Shown here: in pieces, positions 8,768 through 17,004 of the stretch | Numbering within the stretch: the stretch's first letter is position 1 | Layout: each line of letters starts with the position of its first letter | Assembly: GCA_001567165.1 (NCBI GenBank) | Contig: LNFQ01000016.1 | Location: 1 to 38,650, forward strand | Source: Bacteroidetes bacterium OLB11 | GTDB taxonomy: Bacteria; Bacteroidota; Bacteroidia; Chitinophagales; Chitinophagaceae | DNA: 38,650 bases | Reading direction: 5' to 3' | Program-made: the position numbers and the translations under genes | The notes under the pieces: generated by a model | What the model saw: only the letters and a program-made list of their open reading frames with translations | Database searches by the model: none | What the model was told of the DNA's origin: nothing

Positions 8768-9355
8768 ATGAAAAAGTTGCTAAGCCTTTCCATATTAATT
8801 TCCTTATCAATTGGATTACATGCACAAAGTTCGAAAAAAGAAAAGATAGATTATGGGAAAAATATTGTCAGTTTTGTTCCATTTTATGCAGTCGCCAATA
8901 ATCACATGGGAATAGGTGTGTCTTACGAATATTTGATGAATGATTATATTGGGATTCGGGTGCCTTTGATGGCGGATTTAAATAATCCTTATTACAATGG
9001 AGGTGTTGAATTAAAATTGTATCCTGCTAAAAATACAGGTGTTGCAAAATATGCAGTGGCTCCTATGGTGATGTTCGGCTCGGGTAAAGAAAGCAAGGAC
9101 GATTTTGTTTGGGATCCAATACAAAATAATTATATTCATACAACCTATTATAACAATCGGACTCACTTTGGTTTTTTGCTAAACAACAGTTTAAATTTCA
9201 CAATTTCAAAAAACTTTTATATAGCGATGGATGCCGGTATTGGCGTGAATTATTATGATAAAATTTCTTATGCAAAACAAGCTGGACTCCCTCCTAACAA
9301 TAGCAAAATTACTTTTTTAGCTCAATTCCAAGTGCAGACTGGCATTCGGTTTTAG
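8768..9355 (+). CDS. Outer-membrane beta-barrel protein of unknown function
   Basis: A protein of 195 residues with a clear signal peptide (MKKLLSLSILISLSIGLHAQ). After it come alternating hydrophobic/aromatic strands such as GIGVSYEYLMNDYIGIRVPL and GGVELKLYPAKN. It ends with a short strand in Phe (QVQTGIRF), the usual outer-membrane insertion signal. I do not recognise a specific family. It is probably a small eight- to ten-strand barrel. A TATCTTTA sequence at 8735-8742 resembles a Bacteroidota -7 element. It converges on folB. Confidence 0.65.
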   Translation: MKKLLSLSILISLSIGLHAQSSKKEKIDYGKNIVSFVPFYAVANNHMGIGVSYEYLMNDYIGIRVPLMADLNNPYYNGGVELKLYPAKNTGVAKYAVAPMVMFGSGKESKDDFVWDPIQNNYIHTTYYNNRTHFGFLLNNSLNFTISKNFYIAMDAGIGVNYYDKISYAKQAGLPPNNSKITFLAQFQVQTGIRF

Positions 9356-9377
9356 TCATCATGGTCAGTTGTAAAGG

Positions 9378-9731
9378 CTAGTATGTTTTTTCTAAAATTA
9401 CTTCACTGCTTTGCACTTTTGCATTGAGTGCTGGATTGAATTTTTGGATAGAAAAATAAAAATATTTGAGTCCCTTAAAAAGGATTAAACATTCTTGTTC
9501 TACGTTTTGAGCAATGGTTTCTAAGAGGTCTTCTCTGTTAGAAAAAACACGCTTGATGGTATTTAATAGATTGGAATAGTCAATAGTATCATGAATCGTT
9601 TGCACATTACGTTGTTCAAATCCTAACTTACAATTTATTTCAAATCGATTCCCTAAAATTTTTTCTTCAGGATATAAACCGTGATATCCAAATAATGCTA
9701 TTTTATTTAAACTGATATAATAGATGGCAAT
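9378..9731 (-). CDS. folB: Dihydroneopterin aldolase FolB, apparently without an ATG start
   Basis: FolB converts dihydroneopterin to 6-hydroxymethyl-dihydropterin in folate synthesis. The N-terminal core IALFGYHGLYPEEKILGNRFEIN and the C-terminal HDTIDYSNLLNTI and FNPAL segments follow the family pattern. The first in-frame ATG (9605) would give only 75 residues and would cut off the substrate-binding N-terminus. The family sequence continues upstream in frame to a stop, with no ATG, GTG or TTG. The best candidate start is the ATT at 9731, giving about 117 residues, the normal FolB length. A wrong base near the start is the alternative. It converges on the OMP gene. Confidence 0.75.
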   Translation of the reverse strand: MAIYYISLNKIALFGYHGLYPEEKILGNRFEINCKLGFEQRNVQTIHDTIDYSNLLNTIKRVFSNREDLLETIAQNVEQECLILFKGLKYFYFSIQKFNPALNAKVQSSEVILEKTY

Positions 9732-9747
9732 TGAAAATTTAAATCAA

Positions 9748-10056
9748 TTATGGTTGAACGTTTACGGTTTTAGAAGATTCAAAATCGTTGATGAACTTTG
9801 AATTTGTAACGTATAATTTAAACGTAAAATCACCCGGATGCGAAGGAACAAAAAATACGAAATCGTTGGTGCTTGTTGTGCTGTCGGGCATCAGCCATCT
9901 TTGGGTGTCATATCTTTTGGAGCAGTTATTAAGCTTAATTGTGTCTCCAACATGAAAGGTGACATTATCAACACAAATTTGAGAAAAGGGTTCTCCTTTT
10001 TTGTCGCAAGCAATAATAAAAAGAATTGGCAATAAAAGGAGTAATATTTTTTTCAT
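9748..10056 (-). CDS. Small lipoprotein with a PKD-like domain
   Basis: A predicted lipoprotein of 102 residues. The ATG at 10056 is chosen because it gives a tight lipoprotein signal (MKKILLLLLPILFIIAC), with the cysteine at residue 17 as the lipidation site. The mature part holds a single compact Ig/PKD-like domain: VTFHVGDTIKLNNCSKRYDTQRW, then a glycine-containing turn and FTFKLYVTNSKF strand. PKD-like domains often mediate surface binding. The function is unknown. A Bacteroidota-type promoter lies just upstream at 10076-10105. Confidence 0.65.
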   Translation of the reverse strand: MKKILLLLLPILFIIACDKKGEPFSQICVDNVTFHVGDTIKLNNCSKRYDTQRWLMPDSTTSTNDFVFFVPSHPGDFTFKLYVTNSKFINDFESSKTVNVQP

Positions 10057-10075
10057 TTTTATTAAATTAATCGTA

Positions 10076-10105
10076 CAAATATAATTTTTAATATAGAATT
10101 TCAAA
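10076..10105 (-). promoter_or_regulatory. Bacteroidota promoter for the PKD-like lipoprotein gene
   Basis: On the minus strand TTTG (10105-10102) is followed after 18 bases by TATATTTG (10083-10076), matching the -33/-7 pattern of Bacteroidota primary promoters. The ATG at 10056 lies 19 bases downstream. Confidence 0.5.
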
Positions 10106-10114
10106 AGCAAATGA

Positions 10115-11446
10115 TTAGATTATTTGCGATTCTACAAATTTAACTTGGTAGCTTTCCAACTCTTCCAATATGGGTTTGTAAACCATATCACTCATTGGAA
10201 TTTGCACTCCATAAAGGTCCTTTATCTTTCCTGTCAAAAATAATTTTGTGTAAATAGCCATTGGCAAACCTACGGTTTTAGCCATTGCTGTATAAATATT
10301 GTTTTCGCCTTCTACAATTAAAGTGCTTGTTTTCTTCTTATGTTGGGTTTCGTAAATGTATTCAAACTCATGGTGCATCACAATCATATCTTTATCTTCT
10401 TTACTCATTTTCCATTTATCTTCAATCAACATTTGTAATATTTGGGCAGATGTGAAAGTCCCATTTTTAGGAATCACTTCTTCGCTATCAATTCCTAACC
10501 AATTGAGCAATGTCATTGCCGTTTCAAATTTTGAGCCTGCTATTATGGCCACTTTTTCTTTTATTTCTTTTTCATTTTTCAATCCTGTTTTGGATGCAAA
10601 CCACTGTGAGTATGTCGTATGTTGCGTTTTCATTTCATCTGTGTTGTCCACCAATCCCAAATTCACAATGACATTCCATGCAACACAAAATTCTTCATAC
10701 CGGAAAGTAGCTCTCAAAAGGGTATTGACATGTTGCAATCCATAAATATCTTTATACTTCAAACTATCTCTGTTTGCATACGCAGCCAACTTTCCAAGGC
10801 TTGGCACATCAATGATTTCTATTTCTTGAAATAATGCTTCATAAGTTAAATGATGCTCTTCTCCATTTTGAAGATACTCTGCACCTGATTTCCCGGCATT
10901 GACGATATTATTTGGATTCCAAGAAACTTTATAATGCCATGGATTGTTATCGCTTGCCGGCGAAATCAAGCCTCCACAATAGGACTTGAATGCAGTGATA
11001 GTTGCTTGTTGATTTTCCAACTCATGAATAATTTTCATAGCACTCATGTGATCCAATCCTGGGTCTAGCCCTATTTCATTCATAAAGGTCAATTTATTTT
11101 GAACGACTTCTTTATTCATTTTTTGAATTTCATCAGACACATACGATGCCGTCACAAGATTTTTTTGAAAAGACAAACAATCTTTAGCTACAACAATATG
11201 TAAAGATGGCGGCAAAAGAGAAATGACAAAATCGGCTTGTTGAATCAACTCATTTCGATGTTTATCTTCAAAAATATCAATTTGAATTGCCTTTCCATTA
11301 GCACTTTTACCGATTCGCTCTTGTGCAGCATGAATATCCGCATCGGCTGCAATTATATTCCAATTGTGTTTGGCTGCATGTTCTAGTAAATATTGATATA
11401 AGTATGAAGATGACTTTCCAGCACCAAAGATTAAAATATTTGTCAT
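10115..11446 (-). CDS. Saccharopine dehydrogenase (LYS9-type) family protein
   Basis: A protein of 443 residues with an N-terminal Rossmann domain (ILIFGAGKSSSYLYQYL, residues about 4-20) and a saccharopine dehydrogenase C-terminal domain. The segments NEIGLDPGLDHMSAMKII, SYCGGLISPASDNNPWHYKVSW and NRDSLKYKDIYG follow the glutamate-forming (LYS9-type) branch closely. That enzyme class converts saccharopine to aminoadipate semialdehyde and glutamate. A lysine-catabolic role is therefore likely, but the lysine-ketoglutarate reductase partner is not next to it. A second, different member of the superfamily lies at 13242-14375. The gene diverges from the small lipoprotein-ytxJ pair. Confidence 0.85.
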   Translation of the reverse strand: MTNILIFGAGKSSSYLYQYLLEHAAKHNWNIIAADADIHAAQERIGKSANGKAIQIDIFEDKHRNELIQQADFVISLLPPSLHIVVAKDCLSFQKNLVTASYVSDEIQKMNKEVVQNKLTFMNEIGLDPGLDHMSAMKIIHELENQQATITAFKSYCGGLISPASDNNPWHYKVSWNPNNIVNAGKSGAEYLQNGEEHHLTYEALFQEIEIIDVPSLGKLAAYANRDSLKYKDIYGLQHVNTLLRATFRYEEFCVAWNVIVNLGLVDNTDEMKTQHTTYSQWFASKTGLKNEKEIKEKVAIIAGSKFETAMTLLNWLGIDSEEVIPKNGTFTSAQILQMLIEDKWKMSKEDKDMIVMHHEFEYIYETQHKKKTSTLIVEGENNIYTAMAKTVGLPMAIYTKLFLTGKIKDLYGVQIPMSDMVYKPILEELESYQVKFVESQII

Positions 11447-11471
11447 TGAATATAAAAATTAGTTAACTTCG
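11439..11471 (+). promoter_or_regulatory. Bacteroidota promoter for the small lipoprotein-ytxJ pair
   Basis: TTTG (11439-11442) and TAACTTCG (11464-11471) are 21 bases apart, close to the TTTG-N19-21-TAnnTTTG consensus. The lipoprotein ATG at 11499 lies 27 bases downstream. The -33 element overlaps the start of the divergent saccharopine dehydrogenase gene. Confidence 0.5.
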
Positions 11472-11498
11472 CAAAGTTATAAAGAACAATATTTTAAA

Positions 11499-11629
11499 AT
11501 GAAAAGAAATACTTTCAAATTGTTATTACTTGCTGCTGTTTTAGTTGTATCTATTTCTTCTTGTGCTACAAAAAAAGAAATATGGGTGCCCTGAACATAT
11601 TTCAATCGAGCGTTTTTTAGGATTTTAAA
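11499..11629 (+). CDS. Very small lipoprotein with C-terminal YGCP motif (one extra A)
   Basis: The ATG at 11499 starts a lipoprotein signal (MKRNTFKLLLLAAVLVVSIS) ending in the lipobox cysteine of SSCATKK. Read directly, the frame continues into an unconvincing tail ending at 11621. If the A run 11570-11576 is read as six instead of seven, it gives CATKKKYGCPEHISIERFLGF and stops at 11627-11629, about 42 residues. Short lipoproteins ending in a similar YGCP-containing tail are common in Bacteroidota as far as I recall, but no function is known to me. It sits 11 bases before ytxJ in one transcription unit. Confidence 0.55.
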
Positions 11630-11640
11630 AATAATATGAA

Positions 11641-11980
11641 ATGAAGTGGATTGACTTAAAGGAATCGGCTCAATTAGATACTATTGATAACCAGAGTAAA
11701 AAATGCTCCTGTAATTATTTTTAAACATAGCACCCGATGCTCAATCAGCAAAGTGGCTCTCAACCGCATGGAAAGTGGCACTACAGAGCTTGGTGTTGAT
11801 TGTTATTATTTAGATTTATTAAAGCATAGAGATATATCCAATCAAATTGCTGAGCATTATCAAGTAGAGCATCAATCACCCCAAATATTAATCATCCGAA
11901 ATGGTCAATGTCAATATTCTGATACGCACATGAATATTACATTTGAAGATGTGAAAAAAGAATTAGTCGAATTAGCGTAA
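11641..11980 (+). CDS. ytxJ: YtxJ, bacillithiol-system thioredoxin-fold protein (one extra A)
   Basis: YtxJ is a small thioredoxin-fold protein linked to bacillithiol redox chemistry. The family core is clear: PVIIFKHSTRCSISKVALNR with the single active cysteine, then YYLDLLKHRDISNQIAEHYQVEHQSPQILIIRNGQ with a cis-proline-type SPQ turn. A direct reading begins only at 11684 in an unlikely N-terminus. Reading the A run 11698-11703 as five bases joins the ATG at 11641 (MKWIDLKESAQLDTIDNQSKNAPVII) to the core and gives about 112 residues, normal for the family. The 3' end overlaps the convergent lipoprotein gene by nine bases. Confidence 0.8.
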
Positions 11981-12787
11981 TTCTATATGAAACGCTTTTT
12001 TATCTAAGACAACAGTTGCATCATTATCACATGAACCATCGCCGTAATCGAGTGTTCTAAGGGTTTTGCCTTGTGGTTGCATTTCAATGATTCCTTTTGT
12101 AATATATCGGCAAGATAAATCGCGAATTAAAGGGTCAGTGATATTCATTGAGTAATATTGTTTATTTGCATTTTTACCATTCCCTTTTCCTTCAAGTTTA
12201 TAAATATCATCACCCCACATTGGAGTATTTTCGCCTTGAATCCAAGTGCGTGTGCGACTGGCATTCCAATAAACAGTATCTTCTCCAATAAGTTTGATAA
12301 ATTTCCCTTCTGTTTCTATCTCAAAATATTTTTGCCCAACTACATTATGCCCCATGTTAGCGATTTTCATCGTTCCAGTCACATACATATCGTTTAAAAA
12401 ATAATTATCAAATTGAATAAGCGTAGAGCTAGTGGTATCAGTGTATTTCCCACCTGTATATTCGGCAATAATTTTTCCTCTTCGAATCCGTCCATCATTA
12501 CATAAACAATTGGAAACCCCAAAATCGATAATAATTTTGCGGGGATTCGAAAAAGTATCATGAATAATGTCTGCACAATATCCTGCCATTTTATAATTTG
12601 CCAAAAGCTCTCCTGTTGATTTTGTGCCTGCATCATCAACTATTGAAAGCGTATTGTCATAAATCATTTCGCCCAATACTTCTTCTTTTACGATATCTAC
12701 ATCAGTATCTCTTTCTCTTACACATGCACTAAAAATAGATAGAGTTACCAAACTAGTTAATAATACAGTTGCTATATTTTTTTTCAT
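11972..12787 (-). CDS. Lipoprotein of a conserved Bacteroidota family, unknown function
   Basis: A lipoprotein of about 271 residues. The signal MKKNIATVLLTSLVTLSIFSAC ends in the lipobox cysteine. The start at 12787 is preferred over the ATG two codons upstream because it gives the standard MKKN signal. The mature part shows the pattern IIIDFGVSNCLCNDGRIRRGKIIAEYTG, then FDNYFLNDMYVTGTMKI, which I recognise from uncharacterised Bacteroidota lipoproteins. It is beta-rich, with a CNDGR-R-GKI core. The function is unknown. It converges on ytxJ with a nine-base overlap. Confidence 0.7.
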   Translation of the reverse strand: MKKNIATVLLTSLVTLSIFSACVRERDTDVDIVKEEVLGEMIYDNTLSIVDDAGTKSTGELLANYKMAGYCADIIHDTFSNPRKIIIDFGVSNCLCNDGRIRRGKIIAEYTGGKYTDTTSSTLIQFDNYFLNDMYVTGTMKIANMGHNVVGQKYFEIETEGKFIKLIGEDTVYWNASRTRTWIQGENTPMWGDDIYKLEGKGNGKNANKQYYSMNITDPLIRDLSCRYITKGIIEMQPQGKTLRTLDYGDGSCDNDATVVLDKKAFHIELR

Positions 12788-12926
12788 TGACATATCTTAG
12801 TTCTTGCTAAAAAACGAATAAAAGTAATATAAAACATTAAGATTGTATATTTTTTTTTAAAAATATTCCCAAACGAGCATTTCTAATAAATCAAAGGAGG
12901 CAAATCTGACATCATTAGAACCCGAT

Positions 12927-13158
12927 TTATTTCAAAGCACAACCTTCATATCCATCTGCCATATCAGGAGTTGAATTGTGGGAATAGCACATCTTTTCAG
13001 CTTTTTTAATAGAATAAGTTGAAATGGATATTTCAATCCCACTCCCTGAAATTCCACCTCTACACTGACATGTATAGGATTGTTTTTTACACGAAAAGAA
13101 TGTCAATATAATTGATAAAAAAAAGAAAGTTGATTATCAATATTTTGTACTTATTCAT
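12927..13158 (-). CDS. Small cysteine-rich lipoprotein (one extra base in a T run)
   Basis: This gene accounts for the 12794-13241 gap. From the ATG at 13158 the frame reads MNKYKILIINFLF and then hits a stop. If the eight-base run at 13117-13124 is read as seven, it continues as LSIILTFFSCKKQSYTCQC and runs to a stop at 12927-12929, giving 76 residues. The lipobox is LTFFSC. Five further cysteines follow in the mature part, including CQC, a CYSHN segment and a GCALK C-terminus. I do not recognise the family. The base count in this run decides whether the gene is intact. Confidence 0.55.
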
Positions 13159-13241
13159 TTTTATTCTCTTTATATATTTATCAAATTTAATGATTCTTCA
13201 TAATTTCACACAATCTATTTTTTTAAAAAATTAAACCCCAA

Positions 13242-14375
13242 ATGAGTAAAATAATTGTATTAGGATGTGGTATGGTAGGAAGTGCTATTGCATTGGATTT
13301 GTCAAAAAAACATACAGTCAGCGTTGCTGATTTTTCAGAAAATTCATTGCAGAAAATTCAAGAAAAAAATAAAGGGATAAGAACATTTCAATTAGACGTT
13401 ACCAATATCCCTGAATTGAAAAAGGCGATACAGGATTTCGATTTGGTCATGTGTGCTGTGCCAGGATTTTTAGGATTTCAAACTTTAAAATCATGCATTG
13501 AAGCAAAAAAGAATGTAGTTGATATTTCATTTTTTCCTGAAAATGCTTTGGAGTTGCATCAGTTAGCTATGGATAATGAAGTGACGACTATCGTGGATTG
13601 TGGAGTAGCTCCGGGAATGGATAATTTTATTTTAGGATATGAGAATGAAAAATATGAATTAAGTCATTTTGAATGTCTCGTTGGAGGATTGCCAAAAGTA
13701 AAAAAATGGCCATTTGCTTACAAAGCCCCCTTTTCACCAATAGATGTGATAGAGGAATACACACGCCCTGCTCGGTATGTAGAGAATGGGCAACTCATTA
13801 TCAAAGACGCATTGAGTGATATTGAACATGTGGAATTTGATGGAGTAGGAACTTTAGAATCTTTTAATAGTGATGGACTTCGTTCGATCATTTACACGAT
13901 GTCGCATATACCTAATATGAAAGAAAAAACACTTCGCTATCCCGGTCATGCAAAATATATCAATGTCTTAAAATCTAGTGGCTTTTTTGATACACAAAAA
14001 ATCAATTATCAAGGAATCCGAATAAGCCCAATTGAGTTTACATCCAAAATTTTATTCAATGAATGGAAGCTCAATGAGGACGAAGAAGAAATGACAATTA
14101 TGCGCATTACGCTTCAAGGGAAAGACAAACAGGGCAACAAAAAAACAATCGTTTATAACCTACATGATAAGTATTGCGGAGAATCAAAAACGGCATCTAT
14201 GTCAAGAACGACAGGCTATACAGCTTGTGCTGCTGTTCATCTGCTCTTAGAAGGATGGTTTGACAAAAAAGGAGTCTATCCACCAGAGCTAGTTGGGAAA
14301 TCTGAAAAATGTTTTCAATATGTGTTAAACTATTTAAGTGAAAGAGGCGTTTATTATCACAGACACGAATCATAA
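13242..14375 (+). CDS. Saccharopine dehydrogenase / L-lysine dehydrogenase-like protein
   Basis: A protein of 377 residues with an N-terminal NAD(P)-binding turn (KIIVLGCGMVGSAIALDL, GxGxxG type, residues 3-20). The C-terminal domain shows VDCGVAPGMDNFILG, LVGGLPKVKKWPFAYKAPFSP, EEYTRPARYVENG and GTLESFNSDGLRS. This pattern is closer to the L-lysine dehydrogenase-like branch than to LYS9, so its substrate may differ from that of 10115-11446. It is probably an oxidoreductase in lysine or related amino-acid metabolism. The ATG at 13242 fits the family start. The O-antigen ligase-like gene follows 69 bases downstream. Confidence 0.85.
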   Translation: MSKIIVLGCGMVGSAIALDLSKKHTVSVADFSENSLQKIQEKNKGIRTFQLDVTNIPELKKAIQDFDLVMCAVPGFLGFQTLKSCIEAKKNVVDISFFPENALELHQLAMDNEVTTIVDCGVAPGMDNFILGYENEKYELSHFECLVGGLPKVKKWPFAYKAPFSPIDVIEEYTRPARYVENGQLIIKDALSDIEHVEFDGVGTLESFNSDGLRSIIYTMSHIPNMKEKTLRYPGHAKYINVLKSSGFFDTQKINYQGIRISPIEFTSKILFNEWKLNEDEEEMTIMRITLQGKDKQGNKKTIVYNLHDKYCGESKTASMSRTTGYTACAAVHLLLEGWFDKKGVYPPELVGKSEKCFQYVLNYLSERGVYYHRHES

Positions 14376-14444
14376 TAAAAAAAATTATAATAATTCTACT
14401 ATAACTTCGTTTTGAAAAATGAAACTTAATTCCGATTTTTTCTA

Positions 14445-15659
14445 TTGAAATATAAATTAAAAAATATATTAATCTCTCTTCCACATGATAGTATTCAATT
14501 TATAGCTTGTGTGCTTATTATTCTTGGAATGTATTTTTCGAGAGCATTAATGAGCATTGGGATGATGACGCTAATCGGGGCAGCATTGCTCAACATCGGG
14601 TTGCTCACTCACTTGAAAGAATTATTTAAAAAGCCCCATCTACTGCTCACTACAGGATATTTTTTACTCAATGTATTATCTTTTTTTTGGTCAGAAAATA
14701 TCTCCTATTTTGATGAACGCATTCGGATTATCTTACCATTTTTGATTTTACCTTTTTCTTTTTTATCAATCAATCGATGGGAAATGAAATGGTATGATTT
14801 ATTACTCCTGCTGTTTATTCTTGCAAATCTACTAGGCATTTCTTGGAGTCTTTATCAATATATCCAACAAAAAGAAAGCTATGATATTGCTTATAGTTAT
14901 TCAAAACTAATTCCAACTCCTTTTAAAAATGACCATATCCGATTTAGCCTTTCGGTAGTGATGAGTATTTGCTTTTGTGTCGATTTATTTTTAAAATATA
15001 AAAAGAGTTTTGTTCGCATTTTATTACTCTTCATTGTTTGCATCGACATTTTATATATTCATATTTTATCAGCAAAAACAGGCATCGTCGCATTTTACTT
15101 AGTTGCCTTAATTGGTGCTATTCAATTATTTTTTTTCTATGAAATATAAAAAAGGCAGGCGTTTTTCAGCATTTTTTATTATCATCACACTTCCCTTTAT
15201 TATGTATTTTATTTTTCCATCTTTTAAAAATAAAATAGGCTACTTTAATTACTCTTTAGAACAAATCAAAAACGATAAAAAAAGAAGCCAATATTAGTGA
15301 TGAAGGTCGTATCATTTCTTATCGATATGCTATTGAAATTATTAAGAAAAATCCCCTAGGTGTTGGACTGGGTGATGTATATGATGAAATGGATAAATTT
15401 TACAAACGTGATTTTAAAGATGCTGAAGTCACAACTCTTTTGCCACACAACCAATTTTTAATGAGTGGGGTCGCCTTAGGATATCTGGGAATTTTTTATT
15501 TGGTCATTATGATGATTTCTATTTTTAAATTAATTAAAAAAAATGATTTTTTGTATTTGAGTTTTTGCATCATTATGCTTTTTTACAATGATGATAGAAC
15601 CATTATTTGAAACACAATACGGCACCTGTTTGTTTTTTATTTTTTCTTACTTCTTTTGA
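14445..15659 (+). CDS. O-antigen ligase/polymerase (Wzy/WaaL-type) membrane protein, frame broken by three extra bases
   Basis: A multi-helix membrane protein of the Wzy/WaaL family. Read directly it breaks into three pieces (14445-15149, to 15297, and 15389-15610). Three runs are one base too long: T 15129-15136, A 15277-15283 and T 15579-15584. Corrected, it is 403 residues, the usual length. The family O-antigen ligase loop appears as EANISDEGRIISYRYAIEI then NPLGVGLGD, and LPHNQFL, and a C-terminal EPLFETQYG motif precedes the last helix. The start is a TTG at 14445 with no better choice seen. There is no polysaccharide gene cluster nearby. Confidence 0.7.
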
Positions 15660-15712
15660 TGAAACGCTCAAAATATCACTTAGCCTCAATATAGTTCTTT
15701 ATAGAAAGTCGC

Positions 15713-15744
15713 ATTTGATATGAAGTGATAAAATTGTAATTTTG
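15713..15744 (+). promoter_or_regulatory. Bacteroidota promoter for the U32-ferredoxin operon
   Basis: TTTG (15713-15716), 20 bases of spacer and TAATTTTG (15737-15744) match the Bacteroidota -33/-7 consensus exactly. The ATG at 15765 is 20 bases downstream. It probably drives the U32 protein, ferredoxin and perhaps tryptophanase genes together. Confidence 0.65.
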
Positions 15745-15764
15745 ACTTTTAATAAAATTAAATC

Positions 15765-17003
15765 ATGAGCAAAAAGCCCATCGAATTAATGTCACCAGCA
15801 GGCTCCTTCGAGTCAATGCAAGCAGCTATCGACAATGGTGCAGACTCGATATATTTTGGCATTGACCAGCTAAATATGCGAGCAAGAGCAACGATGAATT
15901 TCACATTAAACGACCTACCCGAAATAGCAGCTAGATGTCAATCGAAAGGTGTCAAAACCTACCTCACGCTCAATACCATTGTGTATGACCACGATTTATC
16001 AGTCATCAAACGAATTATCGACCATGCAAAAAAAGCAAATATCACTGCCATCATTGCATCAGACCAGGCTGTCATCAATTATGCATTTGCACAAAAAATG
16101 CCAGTGCACGCTTCTACTCAACTGAACATTACCAATATTGAATCTGTAAAGTTTTACGCTTTCTTTTGTGATGTCATGGTGCTATCGCGTGAACTTAGTT
16201 TAAGGCAAGTCAAAATGATTTGTGAGCAAATCGAAAAAGAACAAATCAAAGGACCATCAGGAGAACTCATCAAAATTGAAATATTCGGACACGGAGCTTT
16301 ATGCATGGCGGTTTCAGGAAAATGCTATCTTAGCTTACACACCCAAAATGCTTCTGCTAATCGAGGGGCTTGCGTGCAAAATTGCAGACGAGCTTATAAA
16401 GTGATAGACTTAGAAGATGGACATGAACTCGAAATTCAAAATGAATACATCATGTCTCCAAAAGACCTATGTACTATTGATTTTTTAGACCAAATCATTC
16501 ATGCAAAAGTGAGTGTTTTGAAAATCGAAGGAAGAGGCCGAGCCCCTGAATACGTAGCCGTTGTGACTAAAGTTTATCGTGAAGCCATTGACAGTATTGC
16601 AAATCATTCTTACAGTCCTGAAAAAATAAAAAAATGGATGACTGAATTAGAAAAAGTTTACAATCGTGGTTTTTGGAGTGGATATTATTTAGGCCAACAA
16701 CTTGGCGAATGGACAAATCAAAGTGGCTCATCAGCTACACAGAAAAAAATATATATTGGTAAATCAACTCACTATTATACTAAATCCAAAATAGGCGTTT
16801 TTCAAATAGATGCCGGTTCAATAAAAGAAGGTGATTCAATATACATCATCGGTCCAACAACGGGAGTTGTGGAAAGTGTGATTGAAGAAATCAGAATAGA
16901 AAACCAATCAGTTCAAGAAGCCCAAAAAGGAGATTTGTGTTCTTTCAAAGTGCCTTGTACTGTTCGCAATTCCGACAAGTTATATAAAATCGTATTATCA
17001 TAA
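15765..17003 (+). CDS. U32 family protein, probable tRNA uridine hydroxylation factor (TrhP-like)
   Basis: A protein of 412 residues once classed as a U32 collagenase-type peptidase. Characterised bacterial relatives (TrhP/YegQ) install 5-hydroxyuridine in tRNA using prephenate, and another branch (RlhA) modifies 23S rRNA. The N-terminal barrel begins ELMSPAGSFESMQAAIDNGADSIYFG. Cysteines at 180, 187, 203 and 207 (GHGALCMAVSGKCYL ... GACVQNC) form the conserved set expected to hold an iron-sulfur cluster. The YNRGFWSGYY segment and a small beta domain follow. It lies one base before a ferredoxin gene. The tRNA role is inferred from the family. I see nothing to separate it from the rRNA branch with certainty. 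Confidence 0.85.
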   Translation: MSKKPIELMSPAGSFESMQAAIDNGADSIYFGIDQLNMRARATMNFTLNDLPEIAARCQSKGVKTYLTLNTIVYDHDLSVIKRIIDHAKKANITAIIASDQAVINYAFAQKMPVHASTQLNITNIESVKFYAFFCDVMVLSRELSLRQVKMICEQIEKEQIKGPSGELIKIEIFGHGALCMAVSGKCYLSLHTQNASANRGACVQNCRRAYKVIDLEDGHELEIQNEYIMSPKDLCTIDFLDQIIHAKVSVLKIEGRGRAPEYVAVVTKVYREAIDSIANHSYSPEKIKKWMTELEKVYNRGFWSGYYLGQQLGEWTNQSGSSATQKKIYIGKSTHYYTKSKIGVFQIDAGSIKEGDSIYIIGPTTGVVESVIEEIRIENQSVQEAQKGDLCSFKVPCTVRNSDKLYKIVLS

Positions 17004-17004
17004 A

